From NCBI RefSeq assembly GCF_018883605.1, contig NZ_JAHLEM010000040.1, positions 1 through 61,619 of the forward strand: a stretch of DNA of 61,619 nt. The letters are read 5' to 3'. The translations under genes were made by a program, and so were the position numbers. Origin of the DNA: Streptomyces niphimycinicus (GTDB taxonomy: Bacteria > Actinomycetota > Actinomycetes > Streptomycetales > Streptomycetaceae). The notes beneath the pieces are model-generated. The model ran no database searches. It was given only the letters and a program-made list of their open reading frames with translations, and was not told where the DNA came from. Position 1 is the stretch's first letter, and every line of letters begins with the position of its first letter. Positions 25,557-32,656 of this stretch are shown here, in pieces.

Positions 25557-26860
25557 GCGGTCTGTCACGGCGTGGGCTGCTGAGAGGCGCGGTGTACGGG
25601 GCGGGCGCCGCCGTATCGGCGTCCGCGCTCAGCGGCTGCGGATCGATCGCCGGGAGCGTGGCGAGCGCCGACGAGATCCAGTACTGGACCCTGTTCACCG
25701 GCCCCGACGGCGAACTGATGAAGACGATGACCCGGAACGTGGAGAGGCGCGTCCCGGATCTCAAGGTCAGGACGACGGTGCTGGACTGGGGCCCGCCGTA
25801 CTACACCAAGCTGGCGATGGCCTCGGCCGGCGGCCGCTCGCCGGATGTGGCGATCATGCATCTGACCCGGCTGGCGGGCTACGCCCCCGGCGGTCTGCTC
25901 GACCCCTGGGACACGGATCTGCTGGCGGAGTTCGGCCTGAAGCAGGACGACCTCAACAAGACGCTGGTCAAGCGGAGTCTGTACGAGGGCACCCCGTACG
26001 CCATTCCGCTGGACACCCATCCCTTCGTCGTCTTCTTCGACCGGGACGTCATGGACAAGGCGGGTCTGCTCACGGGCGACGGGCAACTCGTGCCCTTCGA
26101 ATCACCGAAGCACACCATGGAGCTGATGGACAAGCTCCGCAAGGACACCCGCAAGCTCGGTCCGGTCTTCGGCCATGCGAACGACGCGGCGATGGGCTGG
26201 CGGATGTTCTGGACGCTGTTCAGCCAGACCGGCGCCACCTTCGACCTCACGGGCGAGCGGGCCGAGATCGACGAGGACACCGCGGTCGAGGTGGTGCGCT
26301 TCATGACCGATCTGGCACGCGACAGCCGCACCATGGACGTCCAGACGGCGATCGCCGCGTTCGCCAACGGCCGCTCACCGATGATCTTCTCGGGCGAGTG
26401 GGACATGGCCACCTACAAGACGGCACTGGGGGACCGGCTCGGCGGCGCCCCCATCCCCACCTTCTACGACCGTCCGGCCGGGGCGTCCGACAGCCATGCG
26501 CTGGTGCTGCCGCACCAGGACAACCCGGATCCGGAGCACCGGCGGCGCACCCACCAATTCGTGGCCGAGCTGGTCAAATCCGGGCTGACGTGGGCGTCGG
26601 CGGGGCACATTCCCGCGTACACACCGGCCGTCTCGTCCGCGGGCTACGCCAAGTTGCGTCCGCAGTCGGAGTACGCGGGCGCCGCGAAGCAGCTCGTGCT
26701 CGACCCGCCGGTGTGGTTCGCGGGCTCCGGCTCGGACTTCCAGACGCGGATGTGCCAGGCGCTCGATCCCGCGCTCGGCGGCTCGTCGTCCCCGGCGAGT
26801 GCGGTGCGCACGATGGTCTCCCAGATCAACACCCTGATGGCCCAGCCGAATCCGGCCTGA
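25553..26860 (+). CDS. ABC sugar transporter solute-binding lipoprotein
   Basis: 435 residues. The leader LSRRGLLRGAVYGAGAAVSA carries a twin-arginine motif and ends in the lipobox LSGCGS with Cys29 as lipid anchor. The mature part shows family 1 features (EIQYWTLFTGPDGELMKTMT, then SAGGRSPDVAIMHLTRL, YEGTPYAIPLDTHPFVVFFD and FANGRSPMIFSGEW). It captures the substrate outside the membrane and delivers it to the two permeases encoded downstream. Its ATG overlaps the GH2 stop (ATGA). The energising ATPase is not encoded here; Streptomyces commonly uses the shared MsiK ATPase. Confidence 0.9.
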   Translation: MSGLSRRGLLRGAVYGAGAAVSASALSGCGSIAGSVASADEIQYWTLFTGPDGELMKTMTRNVERRVPDLKVRTTVLDWGPPYYTKLAMASAGGRSPDVAIMHLTRLAGYAPGGLLDPWDTDLLAEFGLKQDDLNKTLVKRSLYEGTPYAIPLDTHPFVVFFDRDVMDKAGLLTGDGQLVPFESPKHTMELMDKLRKDTRKLGPVFGHANDAAMGWRMFWTLFSQTGATFDLTGERAEIDEDTAVEVVRFMTDLARDSRTMDVQTAIAAFANGRSPMIFSGEWDMATYKTALGDRLGGAPIPTFYDRPAGASDSHALVLPHQDNPDPEHRRRTHQFVAELVKSGLTWASAGHIPAYTPAVSSAGYAKLRPQSEYAGAAKQLVLDPPVWFAGSGSDFQTRMCQALDPALGGSSSPASAVRTMVSQINTLMAQPNPA

Positions 26861-26891
26861 TCGCGACCGAATCGCAGAAAGGAGCGATGTG

Positions 26892-27842
26892 ATGGCTTCC
26901 CTCTCCACACCCGCTCGGCGGGCCGCGGCCGGATCCCGGCGCGCCGGGTCCCGATGGTCCGCCGCCATGGACCGGCGACGGTCCCCGGGCGGCGCCGGGT
27001 GGCTCTTCGCCACCCCCTTCCTGGTGTTCTTCACGCTCTTCCTCCTGGTGCCGATCGGCATCGGCCTGTGGATGAGCTTCACCGACGCCAGCCTGACCGG
27101 ACACGGTGACGGCGTCTTCGTCGGCCTGGACAACTACACCGAGGCGTTCGGCGACAGCCAGGTGTGGCAGACCCTCGGCAACACGGTCTGGTTCACCGTC
27201 CTGACCACCGTCCCGCTCGTGATCGTCGCCCTGGTGATGGCCCTGCTGGTGTACACGGGGATGCCGGGTCAGTGGCTGTGGCGGCTGGCCTTCTTCGCCT
27301 CGCATCTGCTGCCGGTGGCGGTGGTCTACCAGATCTGGAGCATGCTGTTCCAGCCGGACCGGGGGATGCTCAACAGCGTGCTCCAGACGTTCGGGATGGA
27401 CGGGATCGCCTGGCTGACGGACGAGAAGTACGCGATGTGGTCCATCGGGCTGGTGACCCTGTGGTGGACGGTGGGCTTCAACTTCCTGCTCTACCTGGCC
27501 GCGTTGCAGGCGATCCCCGACCACCTCTACGAGGCGGCGGCGCTCGACGGCGCCGGTGCGTGGCGGCGGCTGTGGTCGGTCACCCTGCCCCAGTTGCGCC
27601 GGACCACGGCACTGATCGCGGTGTTGCAGGTGATGGCGTCGCTGAAGGTGTTCGACCAGATCTATCTGCTGACCAAGGGCGGCCCGAACGGGGCCACCCG
27701 GCCGATCCTGGAGTACATCTACGACACCGGCTTCACCAACTACCGGCTCGGCTATGCCTCGGCGGTGTCGTACGTGTTCTTCGGGATCATCATCATCCTC
27801 TCGCTCGCCCAGCTCAAGATCTTCTCGCGCAGGGAGGACTGA
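26892..27842 (+). CDS. ABC sugar transporter permease (MalF type)
   Basis: 316 residues from ATG 26892 (AAAGGAG nine bases upstream; a GTG three bases earlier is also possible). Six transmembrane helices, starting LFATPFLVFFTLFLLVPIGI. The EAA loop that contacts the ATPase is EAAALDGAGAWRRLWSVTLP. The N-terminus is basic (RRAAAGSRRAGSR). It forms a heterodimer with the next gene product. The order lipoprotein, MalF-like, MalG-like is the normal actinobacterial CUT1 arrangement. Confidence 0.93.
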   Translation: MASLSTPARRAAAGSRRAGSRWSAAMDRRRSPGGAGWLFATPFLVFFTLFLLVPIGIGLWMSFTDASLTGHGDGVFVGLDNYTEAFGDSQVWQTLGNTVWFTVLTTVPLVIVALVMALLVYTGMPGQWLWRLAFFASHLLPVAVVYQIWSMLFQPDRGMLNSVLQTFGMDGIAWLTDEKYAMWSIGLVTLWWTVGFNFLLYLAALQAIPDHLYEAAALDGAGAWRRLWSVTLPQLRRTTALIAVLQVMASLKVFDQIYLLTKGGPNGATRPILEYIYDTGFTNYRLGYASAVSYVFFGIIIILSLAQLKIFSRRED

Positions 27843-27849
27843 TCGCGCC

Positions 27850-28788
27850 ATGTCCACCGAGACACTCTCCCCCCGTACCCCCGGAAAGCCCCGCTCGACC
27901 ATGCCCCGGGAGGTGGTGCGGCGGCGTCGCTACGGCGGCCATGCCTGGCACCCCACGCTCGGAACGGGTCCCCTCCCCCGTGTGCTGACACTGCTGGCGC
28001 TGGCGCTGATGACGGTGATCTGGCTGGTGCCGTTCGGCTGGGGCGTGGACACCTCGTTCAAGACGGAGGTCGACGCGAGCGCGTCGGGCGCCGGCTGGAT
28101 CCCCAAGGCGGGCTTCACCCTCGACGCCTACCGGACCATCCTCGGGCAGGGCAATCTCCCGGTATGGGCGGTGAACAGCGTCGTGATCGCCGTATGCGTC
28201 ACGGCGATCACCGTGACCATCTCGGCGATGGCGGCGTACGCCTTCTCGCGTACGCTCTTCCGCGGCCGCCGCGTGTTCTTCGCCGTCACCATCGCCTCGA
28301 TCATGGTGCCGCCGCAGATCCTGATCGTGCCGCTCTTCCGGCAGATGCTCGCGATGAACCTCGTCGACACCTATGCGGCGGTGATCCTGCCGCAAGTGGT
28401 GGCGCCCGCGATGGTGTTCATCCTGAAGAAGTTCTTCGACGGCATTCCGCGTGAGCTGGAGGAGGCGGCCCGGATCGATGGGGCGGGCAGCTTCCGGGTG
28501 TTCTGGAGTGTGGTGCTGCCGCTGTCCCGGCCGATCCTGGCGGCCGTGGGGATATTCGTCTTCATCAACACCTGGAACAACTTCCTCTGGCCGTTCATCA
28601 GCACAAGCGATCCGCAGCTCATGACGCTGCCGGTGGGGCTGTCGACGGTGAAGGACTCCACCGGGCTGCGCAACGCCCAGGAGTCGGCCGCCTCCATCCT
28701 CGGCTCCATCCCGCTGCTGATCGTCTTCATGCTGTTCCAGCGTCAGATCGTGAGGTCGGTGGCCACCACGGGTCTGGGAGGTCAGTGA
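27850..28788 (+). CDS. ABC sugar transporter permease (MalG type)
   Basis: 312 residues from ATG 27850, seven bases after the preceding stop. Six helices (LALALMTVIWLVPFGW first) and the EAA motif EAARIDGAGSFRVFWSVVLP. The C-terminal part FINTWNNFLWPFISTSDPQL is a strong MalG-type signature. It is the last gene of the GH2 operon and its 3' end overlaps the convergent LacI gene by 7 bp, leaving no room for a terminator between them. Confidence 0.93.
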   Translation: MSTETLSPRTPGKPRSTMPREVVRRRRYGGHAWHPTLGTGPLPRVLTLLALALMTVIWLVPFGWGVDTSFKTEVDASASGAGWIPKAGFTLDAYRTILGQGNLPVWAVNSVVIAVCVTAITVTISAMAAYAFSRTLFRGRRVFFAVTIASIMVPPQILIVPLFRQMLAMNLVDTYAAVILPQVVAPAMVFILKKFFDGIPRELEEAARIDGAGSFRVFWSVVLPLSRPILAAVGIFVFINTWNNFLWPFISTSDPQLMTLPVGLSTVKDSTGLRNAQESAASILGSIPLLIVFMLFQRQIVRSVATTGLGGQ

Positions 28789-29879
28789 GCGATCCGGGCG
28801 ACACCGCCCTCGGTGGACTCGCGGACGTGAAGGGTATGTCCGACGACGACCTCCTGGGGCGGGCGGTCCGGTGCCTCGATCCGCTCCAGCAGCAGATCGA
28901 TGGCGTGCCGGGCGATGGCGGTCTTGTCCGGTGCCACGCTGCTCAGGCTCGGGGTGCTGTACCGCGCGGCCTCGATGTCGTCGAAGCCCATCACGGCCAT
29001 GTCGTCCGGCACCCGTAGCCCGCGCTCGTACAGGGTGCGCAGGGCGCCGAGGGCCAGCGCGTCGTTGAAGCAGAACACCGCGTCCGGCGGTTCGGCCCGG
29101 TCGAGCAGCGCCGCCATCGCCCGGGCGCCCTCGGCCAGGTGGTAGCGGGGGGTCTCCCGCTCCAGCCGGGGGTCCAGCGGCAGCCCGGCCTCCTCCAGCG
29201 CCTGGCGGTAGCCGGTCCTGCGCAGCAGCGGTGTGCCGATGTACGGCTCGGGCTGCACCCCGATGGCGGCGATCCGGCGGCGCCCGCCGGCCGCCAGATG
29301 GCTCACCGCCTGCTGCGCGGCGGCGACGTTGTCGATCACCACATGGTCGGCGAGGCCGCCGCTGGGGCGCTCGCCGATGAGCACGAGCGGCACGGTGCCG
29401 AGATGGTTCGCGAGCGCGCTGCCGTGCAGCGCGAGCGGGCTCACCACCATGCCGTCCACCACCTGGTCGCCCAGCCCGTGGATCACCGCCGCCTCCCGCT
29501 CGCGGTCACCGAGGGTCTGCTCGATCAGCAGGGTGCGGCCGTGCTCCTCGGCCGTGGTGAGGAAGTGGCGTCCCAGCTCGGCGAAGTACGGGACGTCCAG
29601 TTCGGGCAGGACCAGCCCGATCATGCCGGTGCTGCCGCGGCGGAGGTTGCGGGCCACCCGGTTGGGCCGGTAGCCGAGCTCCCGGATGGCCCGCTGGACC
29701 CGCTCCCGGGTCGCCGGGGACACATGCACAAAGCCGTTGATCACATTCGACACGGTCTTCGGGGAGACCCCGGCGAGCGTCGCCACGTCCTTGACGGTGG
29801 CGCTCCGGCCGGCACCGTCCGAGCGTTTCCGCCCCGGTGCCGCTTGATCCCTGGTGGTCTGCTGTTTCACGGCGGTCAC
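28782..29879 (-). CDS. LacI family repressor of the GH2-ABC sugar operon
   Basis: 365 residues from GTG 29879 (GTG 29870 is also possible). The DNA-binding domain reads TVKDVATLAGVSPKTVSNVI and the hinge helix RNLRRGSTGMIGLVLPELDV. The periplasmic-binding-like domain follows, with DAVFCFNDALALGALRTLYE and DDMAVMGFDDIEAARYSTPS. The convergent position at the end of the sugar operon and the palindromic operator before the GH2 gene make it the probable sugar-responsive repressor. The sensed sugar is unknown. Confidence 0.92.
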   Translation of the reverse strand: MTAVKQQTTRDQAAPGRKRSDGAGRSATVKDVATLAGVSPKTVSNVINGFVHVSPATRERVQRAIRELGYRPNRVARNLRRGSTGMIGLVLPELDVPYFAELGRHFLTTAEEHGRTLLIEQTLGDREREAAVIHGLGDQVVDGMVVSPLALHGSALANHLGTVPLVLIGERPSGGLADHVVIDNVAAAQQAVSHLAAGGRRRIAAIGVQPEPYIGTPLLRRTGYRQALEEAGLPLDPRLERETPRYHLAEGARAMAALLDRAEPPDAVFCFNDALALGALRTLYERGLRVPDDMAVMGFDDIEAARYSTPSLSSVAPDKTAIARHAIDLLLERIEAPDRPPQEVVVGHTLHVRESTEGGVARIAH

Positions 29880-30086
29880 CGACCGATCCTAGAGCGTGAC
29901 GGTGGCGGGCCGCATCGCGGGCACCACCCGGACCCCGTCCCCTCGGGCGACGGCCGCCCCTCCGGAGACGGGTGCCCCCCCGGGAGACGGGTGACGCGAA
30001 GATCGAAACACAACCGGAATGGAATACTCAATTCAGCTCGAACACCAAGATTACATAAAGCCGAAAATCTTTTGGGCTCACATCCG
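29880..30086. other. AT-rich intergenic stretch before the biosynthetic operon
   Basis: No gene is seen. From about 30000 the DNA is much more AT-rich than its surroundings (AAGATTACATAAAGCCGAAA, ATCTTTTGGG). Such patches in Streptomyces are typical of promoters silenced by Lsr2-like proteins and of acquired clusters. The part nearer 29880 would hold the LacI promoter. Confidence 0.45.
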
Positions 30087-30115
30087 TTGTGACGGAGGTG
30101 ACGGATGCCTATAGT
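30087..30115 (+). promoter_or_regulatory. Promoter of the peptide and biosynthetic operon
   Basis: TTGTGA (30087-30092) and TATAGT (30110-30115) are separated by exactly 17 bp, a good vegetative sigma promoter for this GC-rich genome. Transcription would begin near 30122, giving a leader of about 310 bases before the 19-residue peptide gene. The element lies at the end of the AT-rich patch. No regulator gene is encoded in the operon. Confidence 0.6.
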
Positions 30116-30178
30116 GCCGTGAGGTGTACATGCGACTCCCCGAGCGGATGCTGGACGTCACGCAACGGAGGAAGTGTA

Positions 30179-30235
30179 GTGCCACTGATTTCCTGGGGGT
30201 GCGATCCCCTCGGACTCTTTCGAAGATGCAGATGA
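30179..30235 (+). CDS. Candidate 18-residue leader peptide (VPLISWGCDPLGLFRRCR)
   Basis: GTG 30179 is placed six bases after GGAGGA (30167-30172), an excellent ribosome site. The frame encodes an 18-residue peptide with one Trp, two Cys and an Arg-rich end before TGA. Another small frame in a different phase (from ATG 30130, 40 residues, ending in MSMVRC) overlaps it, so which is used is uncertain. It might be an attenuation peptide sensing Cys, Trp or Arg, a second bioactive peptide, or not translated. It lies in the leader of the operon and upstream of the hairpins. Confidence 0.35.
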   Translation: MPLISWGCDPLGLFRRCR

Positions 30236-30348
30236 GCATGGTGCGCTGCTGACCCACAGCGCCCGTCAGTGCAAGATCCCGGCCCGGTGCGATCACGGCC
30301 GGTACGCATCTCTCAGGAATCTCTGAAACGGGAGACCTTCTCGTCATC

Positions 30349-30390
30349 GCGCCCTCGGGCGCCCATGAGTGGCCACGCTGTGCGCGTGGC
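30349..30390 (+). promoter_or_regulatory. Two hairpins in the operon leader
   Basis: GCGCCC-TC-GGGCGC (30349-30362) and GCCACGC-TGTGC-GCGTGGC (30372-30390) are perfect stems. With a weaker CCGGCC/GGCCGG pair further upstream they give a strongly structured leader ending about 28 bases before the peptide's ribosome site. It matches no riboswitch class I can recognise. The structure could control access to the ribosome site or act as an attenuator. Confidence 0.45.
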
Positions 30391-30431
30391 TTGGAAAACT
30401 CCGACCGGCGAGCGAATGGAGGTGACTGAGG

Positions 30432-30491
30432 ATGACAGCCGAGGACTTCCTGGCTTCCCGCGAGGCGGGTGAGGCCGCGACGAAGTGGTAA
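30432..30491 (+). CDS. 19-residue peptide gene MTAEDFLASREAGEAATKW at the head of the biosynthetic operon
   Basis: ATG 30432 follows GGAGGTGA (30418-30425), an eight-base match to the 3' end of 16S rRNA with six bases to the start, the best ribosome site I see in the window. The 19-residue product is helical in appearance, has four acidic and two basic residues, five alanines, no Cys or Ser/Thr cluster, and ends Lys-Trp before TAA. It is followed by a 13-bp hairpin and then the biosynthetic genes. Such an order, with a tiny gene upstream of a partial terminator, is typical of precursor peptides made in excess over their enzymes. It could be a substrate or scaffold peptide, with C-terminal Trp or Lys-Trp as the modified part, or a regulatory leader peptide. 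No standard RiPP maturase is encoded nearby. Confidence 0.6.
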   Translation: MTAEDFLASREAGEAATKW

Positions 30492-30511
30492 TCGTCGCGA
30501 CCGATAGGTAA

Positions 30512-30549
30512 GGGGTGCCGGGCGGATCTCCGTATTCGCCCGGCACCCC
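30512..30549 (+). terminator. Perfect 13-bp hairpin between the peptide and the enzyme genes
   Basis: GGGGTGCCGGGCG (30512-30524) pairs without mismatch to CGCCCGGCACCCC (30537-30549) across a 12-base loop. There is no T run. Placed 21 bp after the peptide stop and before the first enzyme gene, it likely works as a partial terminator or RNA-stabilising end that raises peptide mRNA over the downstream message. Confidence 0.75.
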
Positions 30550-30582
30550 GTCGGGGCAGTGTGTACGAGGGTGGGTGGGACA

Positions 30583-31929
30583 ATGCTGCACGGACTCTTG
30601 AACGAGGAATCGATAAACTCCCTTCAAGGCCAGGAGTATCGTGATCGGATCCAGCGGATAGAAAAGGCGCTGACCGATGCCGCCGACGGCGACCTCTCGC
30701 CGAAGGAACTGGCCGAATGGGCGGTCGGGCACCGGGACTGGAACGTCAGACGCCTCGCCGTGGAGACCCTCGGCGCCCGGTTCGTCGACGCGCCCGAGGC
30801 ACGGACAGCGATCACCGAGGCGATCCACGACGACGTCGACTGGGTGGCCTTCACCGCCATCAAGGTCGCCGGAGAGCACCGGGTGCCGGAGGCGGTGGCC
30901 CATATGATCCGCATCTCCGGCTGGCCCAGCAACTTCACCAAGCCCGCCTACGCCCGCAAACCCGTGGGCTGCGGAGCCGCCTTCACCAAGCGCGCCCTCC
31001 TCGACTTCTTCGACTCCACCGATCCGGACGAGCTGCGCGAGCTGGAGGACCGCCACTTCGCCCGGCTGCGGGCCACGGTGGACTCCGCCAGACGCGAACC
31101 GGACCTGCGCGATGCCGTACTCATTCCGGCCGGGCCCTTCATCGCCGGGGCCCGGGTGAACGGCATCGGCCCCTTCCAGATGGACAACACCGACAATCCG
31201 CTGCGCGCCGAGGAACTTCCCGCGTATTACATCGACCGGACCACGGTGACCAACGCCCGGTACGCGGAATTCCTCGACGCGGTGGGCGGCTCCAGGGAGT
31301 TCGCCCACCCCGATGAGCCCGACGGCAAGGACTACACCCCGGCGCACTGGCACGATCCCCGGTTCAACGGGCCGGACTTCCCGGTGGTCGGGGTCGACTG
31401 GTACGACGCCTACGCGTTCGCCCGCTGGGCCGGAGGCAGACTGCCCTCGGAGAACGAATGGGAGAAGGCCGCCCGCGGAACCGACGGCCGGATCTACCCA
31501 TGGGGCGACGAATGGAGCAATGACAAGGCACAAAGCGTCTTCACGGCATACGGCCGCGATGACATCCGGAACCTCGCGGAACTGGAGGAGCTGCTCGTCA
31601 CCACCACCGTCTCCTGGCCCGAGCGCCCGGTGGCGGCGGCCGACTCCCATCCGGCCGGCGCGAGCCCCTACGGCGTCCTCAACATGGCGGGGAACGTCTG
31701 GGAGCTCACCCGCACCAATTTCTTCACCCGGGCCGATATGGCTCCCTTCTTCAAGGGGCGTTCGGGCCAGGAATTCATGAACCGTCCCGAGGCTTTCCAT
31801 GTGCTGCGCGGTGGGACGTGGACCTCGCCTCCGGTCTGCCTGTCGACCTTCTACCGAGGCAAGGACCTGCTCACCGACCGGCACAACGAGGTCGGCTTTC
31901 GCTGCGTATACGACGCTTCTGGAAAGTGA
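30583..31929 (+). CDS. FGE/EgtB-fold (SUMF1) protein with N-terminal HEAT-like domain
   Basis: 448 residues from ATG 30583; in-frame GTGs at 30559 and 30571 are alternatives. Residues 1-175 are helical with HEAT-like units (DWNVRRLAVETLGARFVD, then DDVDWVAFTAIKVAGEH). Residues 180-445 form the formylglycine-generating-enzyme fold: PAYYIDRTTVTNARYAEFLD, GVDWYDAYAFARWAGGRLPS, ENEWEKAARGTDGRIYPWGD, NMAGNVWELTRTNFF and FHVLRGGTWTSP. The copper-binding Cys pair of true FGE is not conserved: only one Cys (PPVCLSTFY) stands near that place, plus the Cys of GFRCVYD. The sequence around RGGTW is closer to EgtB/PvdO-type proteins, but the DinB iron-binding domain of EgtB is absent. It is the first enzyme gene after the peptide and may oxidise the peptide or a carrier-bound intermediate; this is inference. 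Confidence 0.82.
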   Translation: MLHGLLNEESINSLQGQEYRDRIQRIEKALTDAADGDLSPKELAEWAVGHRDWNVRRLAVETLGARFVDAPEARTAITEAIHDDVDWVAFTAIKVAGEHRVPEAVAHMIRISGWPSNFTKPAYARKPVGCGAAFTKRALLDFFDSTDPDELRELEDRHFARLRATVDSARREPDLRDAVLIPAGPFIAGARVNGIGPFQMDNTDNPLRAEELPAYYIDRTTVTNARYAEFLDAVGGSREFAHPDEPDGKDYTPAHWHDPRFNGPDFPVVGVDWYDAYAFARWAGGRLPSENEWEKAARGTDGRIYPWGDEWSNDKAQSVFTAYGRDDIRNLAELEELLVTTTVSWPERPVAAADSHPAGASPYGVLNMAGNVWELTRTNFFTRADMAPFFKGRSGQEFMNRPEAFHVLRGGTWTSPPVCLSTFYRGKDLLTDRHNEVGFRCVYDASGK

Positions 31930-31938
31930 GGTTGCACC

Positions 31939-32652
31939 ATGCCGGACCGAGGCGAGCGCGATGTGCTGCGGCAGTCTCTGGTGGAGGGGATCCATCTGCT
32001 CGCGGAGCTGGGCTACAGCGAGGGCATCGCGGGCCATGTGAGCGTGCGCGACCCGGAGGACCCGGATGCCTACTGGGTCAATCCCTTCGGTCTGGACTTC
32101 CACCATGTGAGGGTCGACGATCTGCTCCTCGTCGGGGCGCGGGGCACCGTCCTGGAGGGGTCGGGCGAGCTGAATCCCTCGGTGGACCCGCTCCATGGTG
32201 AACTGCATCGCAACCGGCCGGACCTGGTGGCCTTCGCCCATACCCATTCGATGTACGGCAAGACCTGGTCGTCCCTGGGCCGACTGCTCGATCCGATCAC
32301 TCAGGACGCCTGCGTCCTCTACCGGCGGCACGGCCTGTACGACCGGTTCACCGGTCTGGTCAACGCGCGCCAGGAGGGCAAGGAGGTCATCGAGGCCATG
32401 GGCGACGGCACTGCCGTGATCATGCAGAATCATGGCTTCCTGGCCGGGGGCCGCTCCCTGGGCGAGGCGATCTGGCTGTTCATCGTGATGGAACGGGCCG
32501 CCGCGTCCCAGCTCATGGCCGAGGCCGTGGGCACACCGCGGCTGATCCCGCACGAGACGGCCCTGGAGACCGGACGCGCGCTGGCCAAGCTCGAATTCGC
32601 CGACCGGCAGTACCGGAATCTGTACGAGACGACCTGCCGGCGCGGGAAGTGA
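31939..32652 (+). CDS. Class II aldolase/adducin family protein
   Basis: 237 residues, nine bases after the FGE-like gene. The zinc site is clear: HTHS (His101, His103) in RPDLVAFAHTHSMYGKTW and the third His165 in IMQNHGFLAGG. The segment that normally carries the catalytic Glu (PSSE-x-x-x-H) reads NPSVDPLHGELH, so the acid is displaced or replaced by Asp83, and classic fuculose-phosphate aldolase chemistry is doubtful. Relatives act as aldolases, epimerases, dehydratases or decarboxylases on hydroxy-keto compounds. In this operon it could carry out a retro-aldol, dehydration or decarboxylation on the pathway intermediate. The specific reaction is unknown. Confidence 0.85.
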   Translation: MPDRGERDVLRQSLVEGIHLLAELGYSEGIAGHVSVRDPEDPDAYWVNPFGLDFHHVRVDDLLLVGARGTVLEGSGELNPSVDPLHGELHRNRPDLVAFAHTHSMYGKTWSSLGRLLDPITQDACVLYRRHGLYDRFTGLVNARQEGKEVIEAMGDGTAVIMQNHGFLAGGRSLGEAIWLFIVMERAAASQLMAEAVGTPRLIPHETALETGRALAKLEFADRQYRNLYETTCRRGK

Positions 32653-32656
32653 CACC

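Noticed and set aside
30301..30340. Possible glycine riboswitch (CTCTCAGG at 30310-30317 in the leader)
   Set aside because: The octamer resembles the conserved end of a glycine aptamer, but the required upstream GGAGAG and the central GCCGA-type core are absent, and no second aptamer follows.
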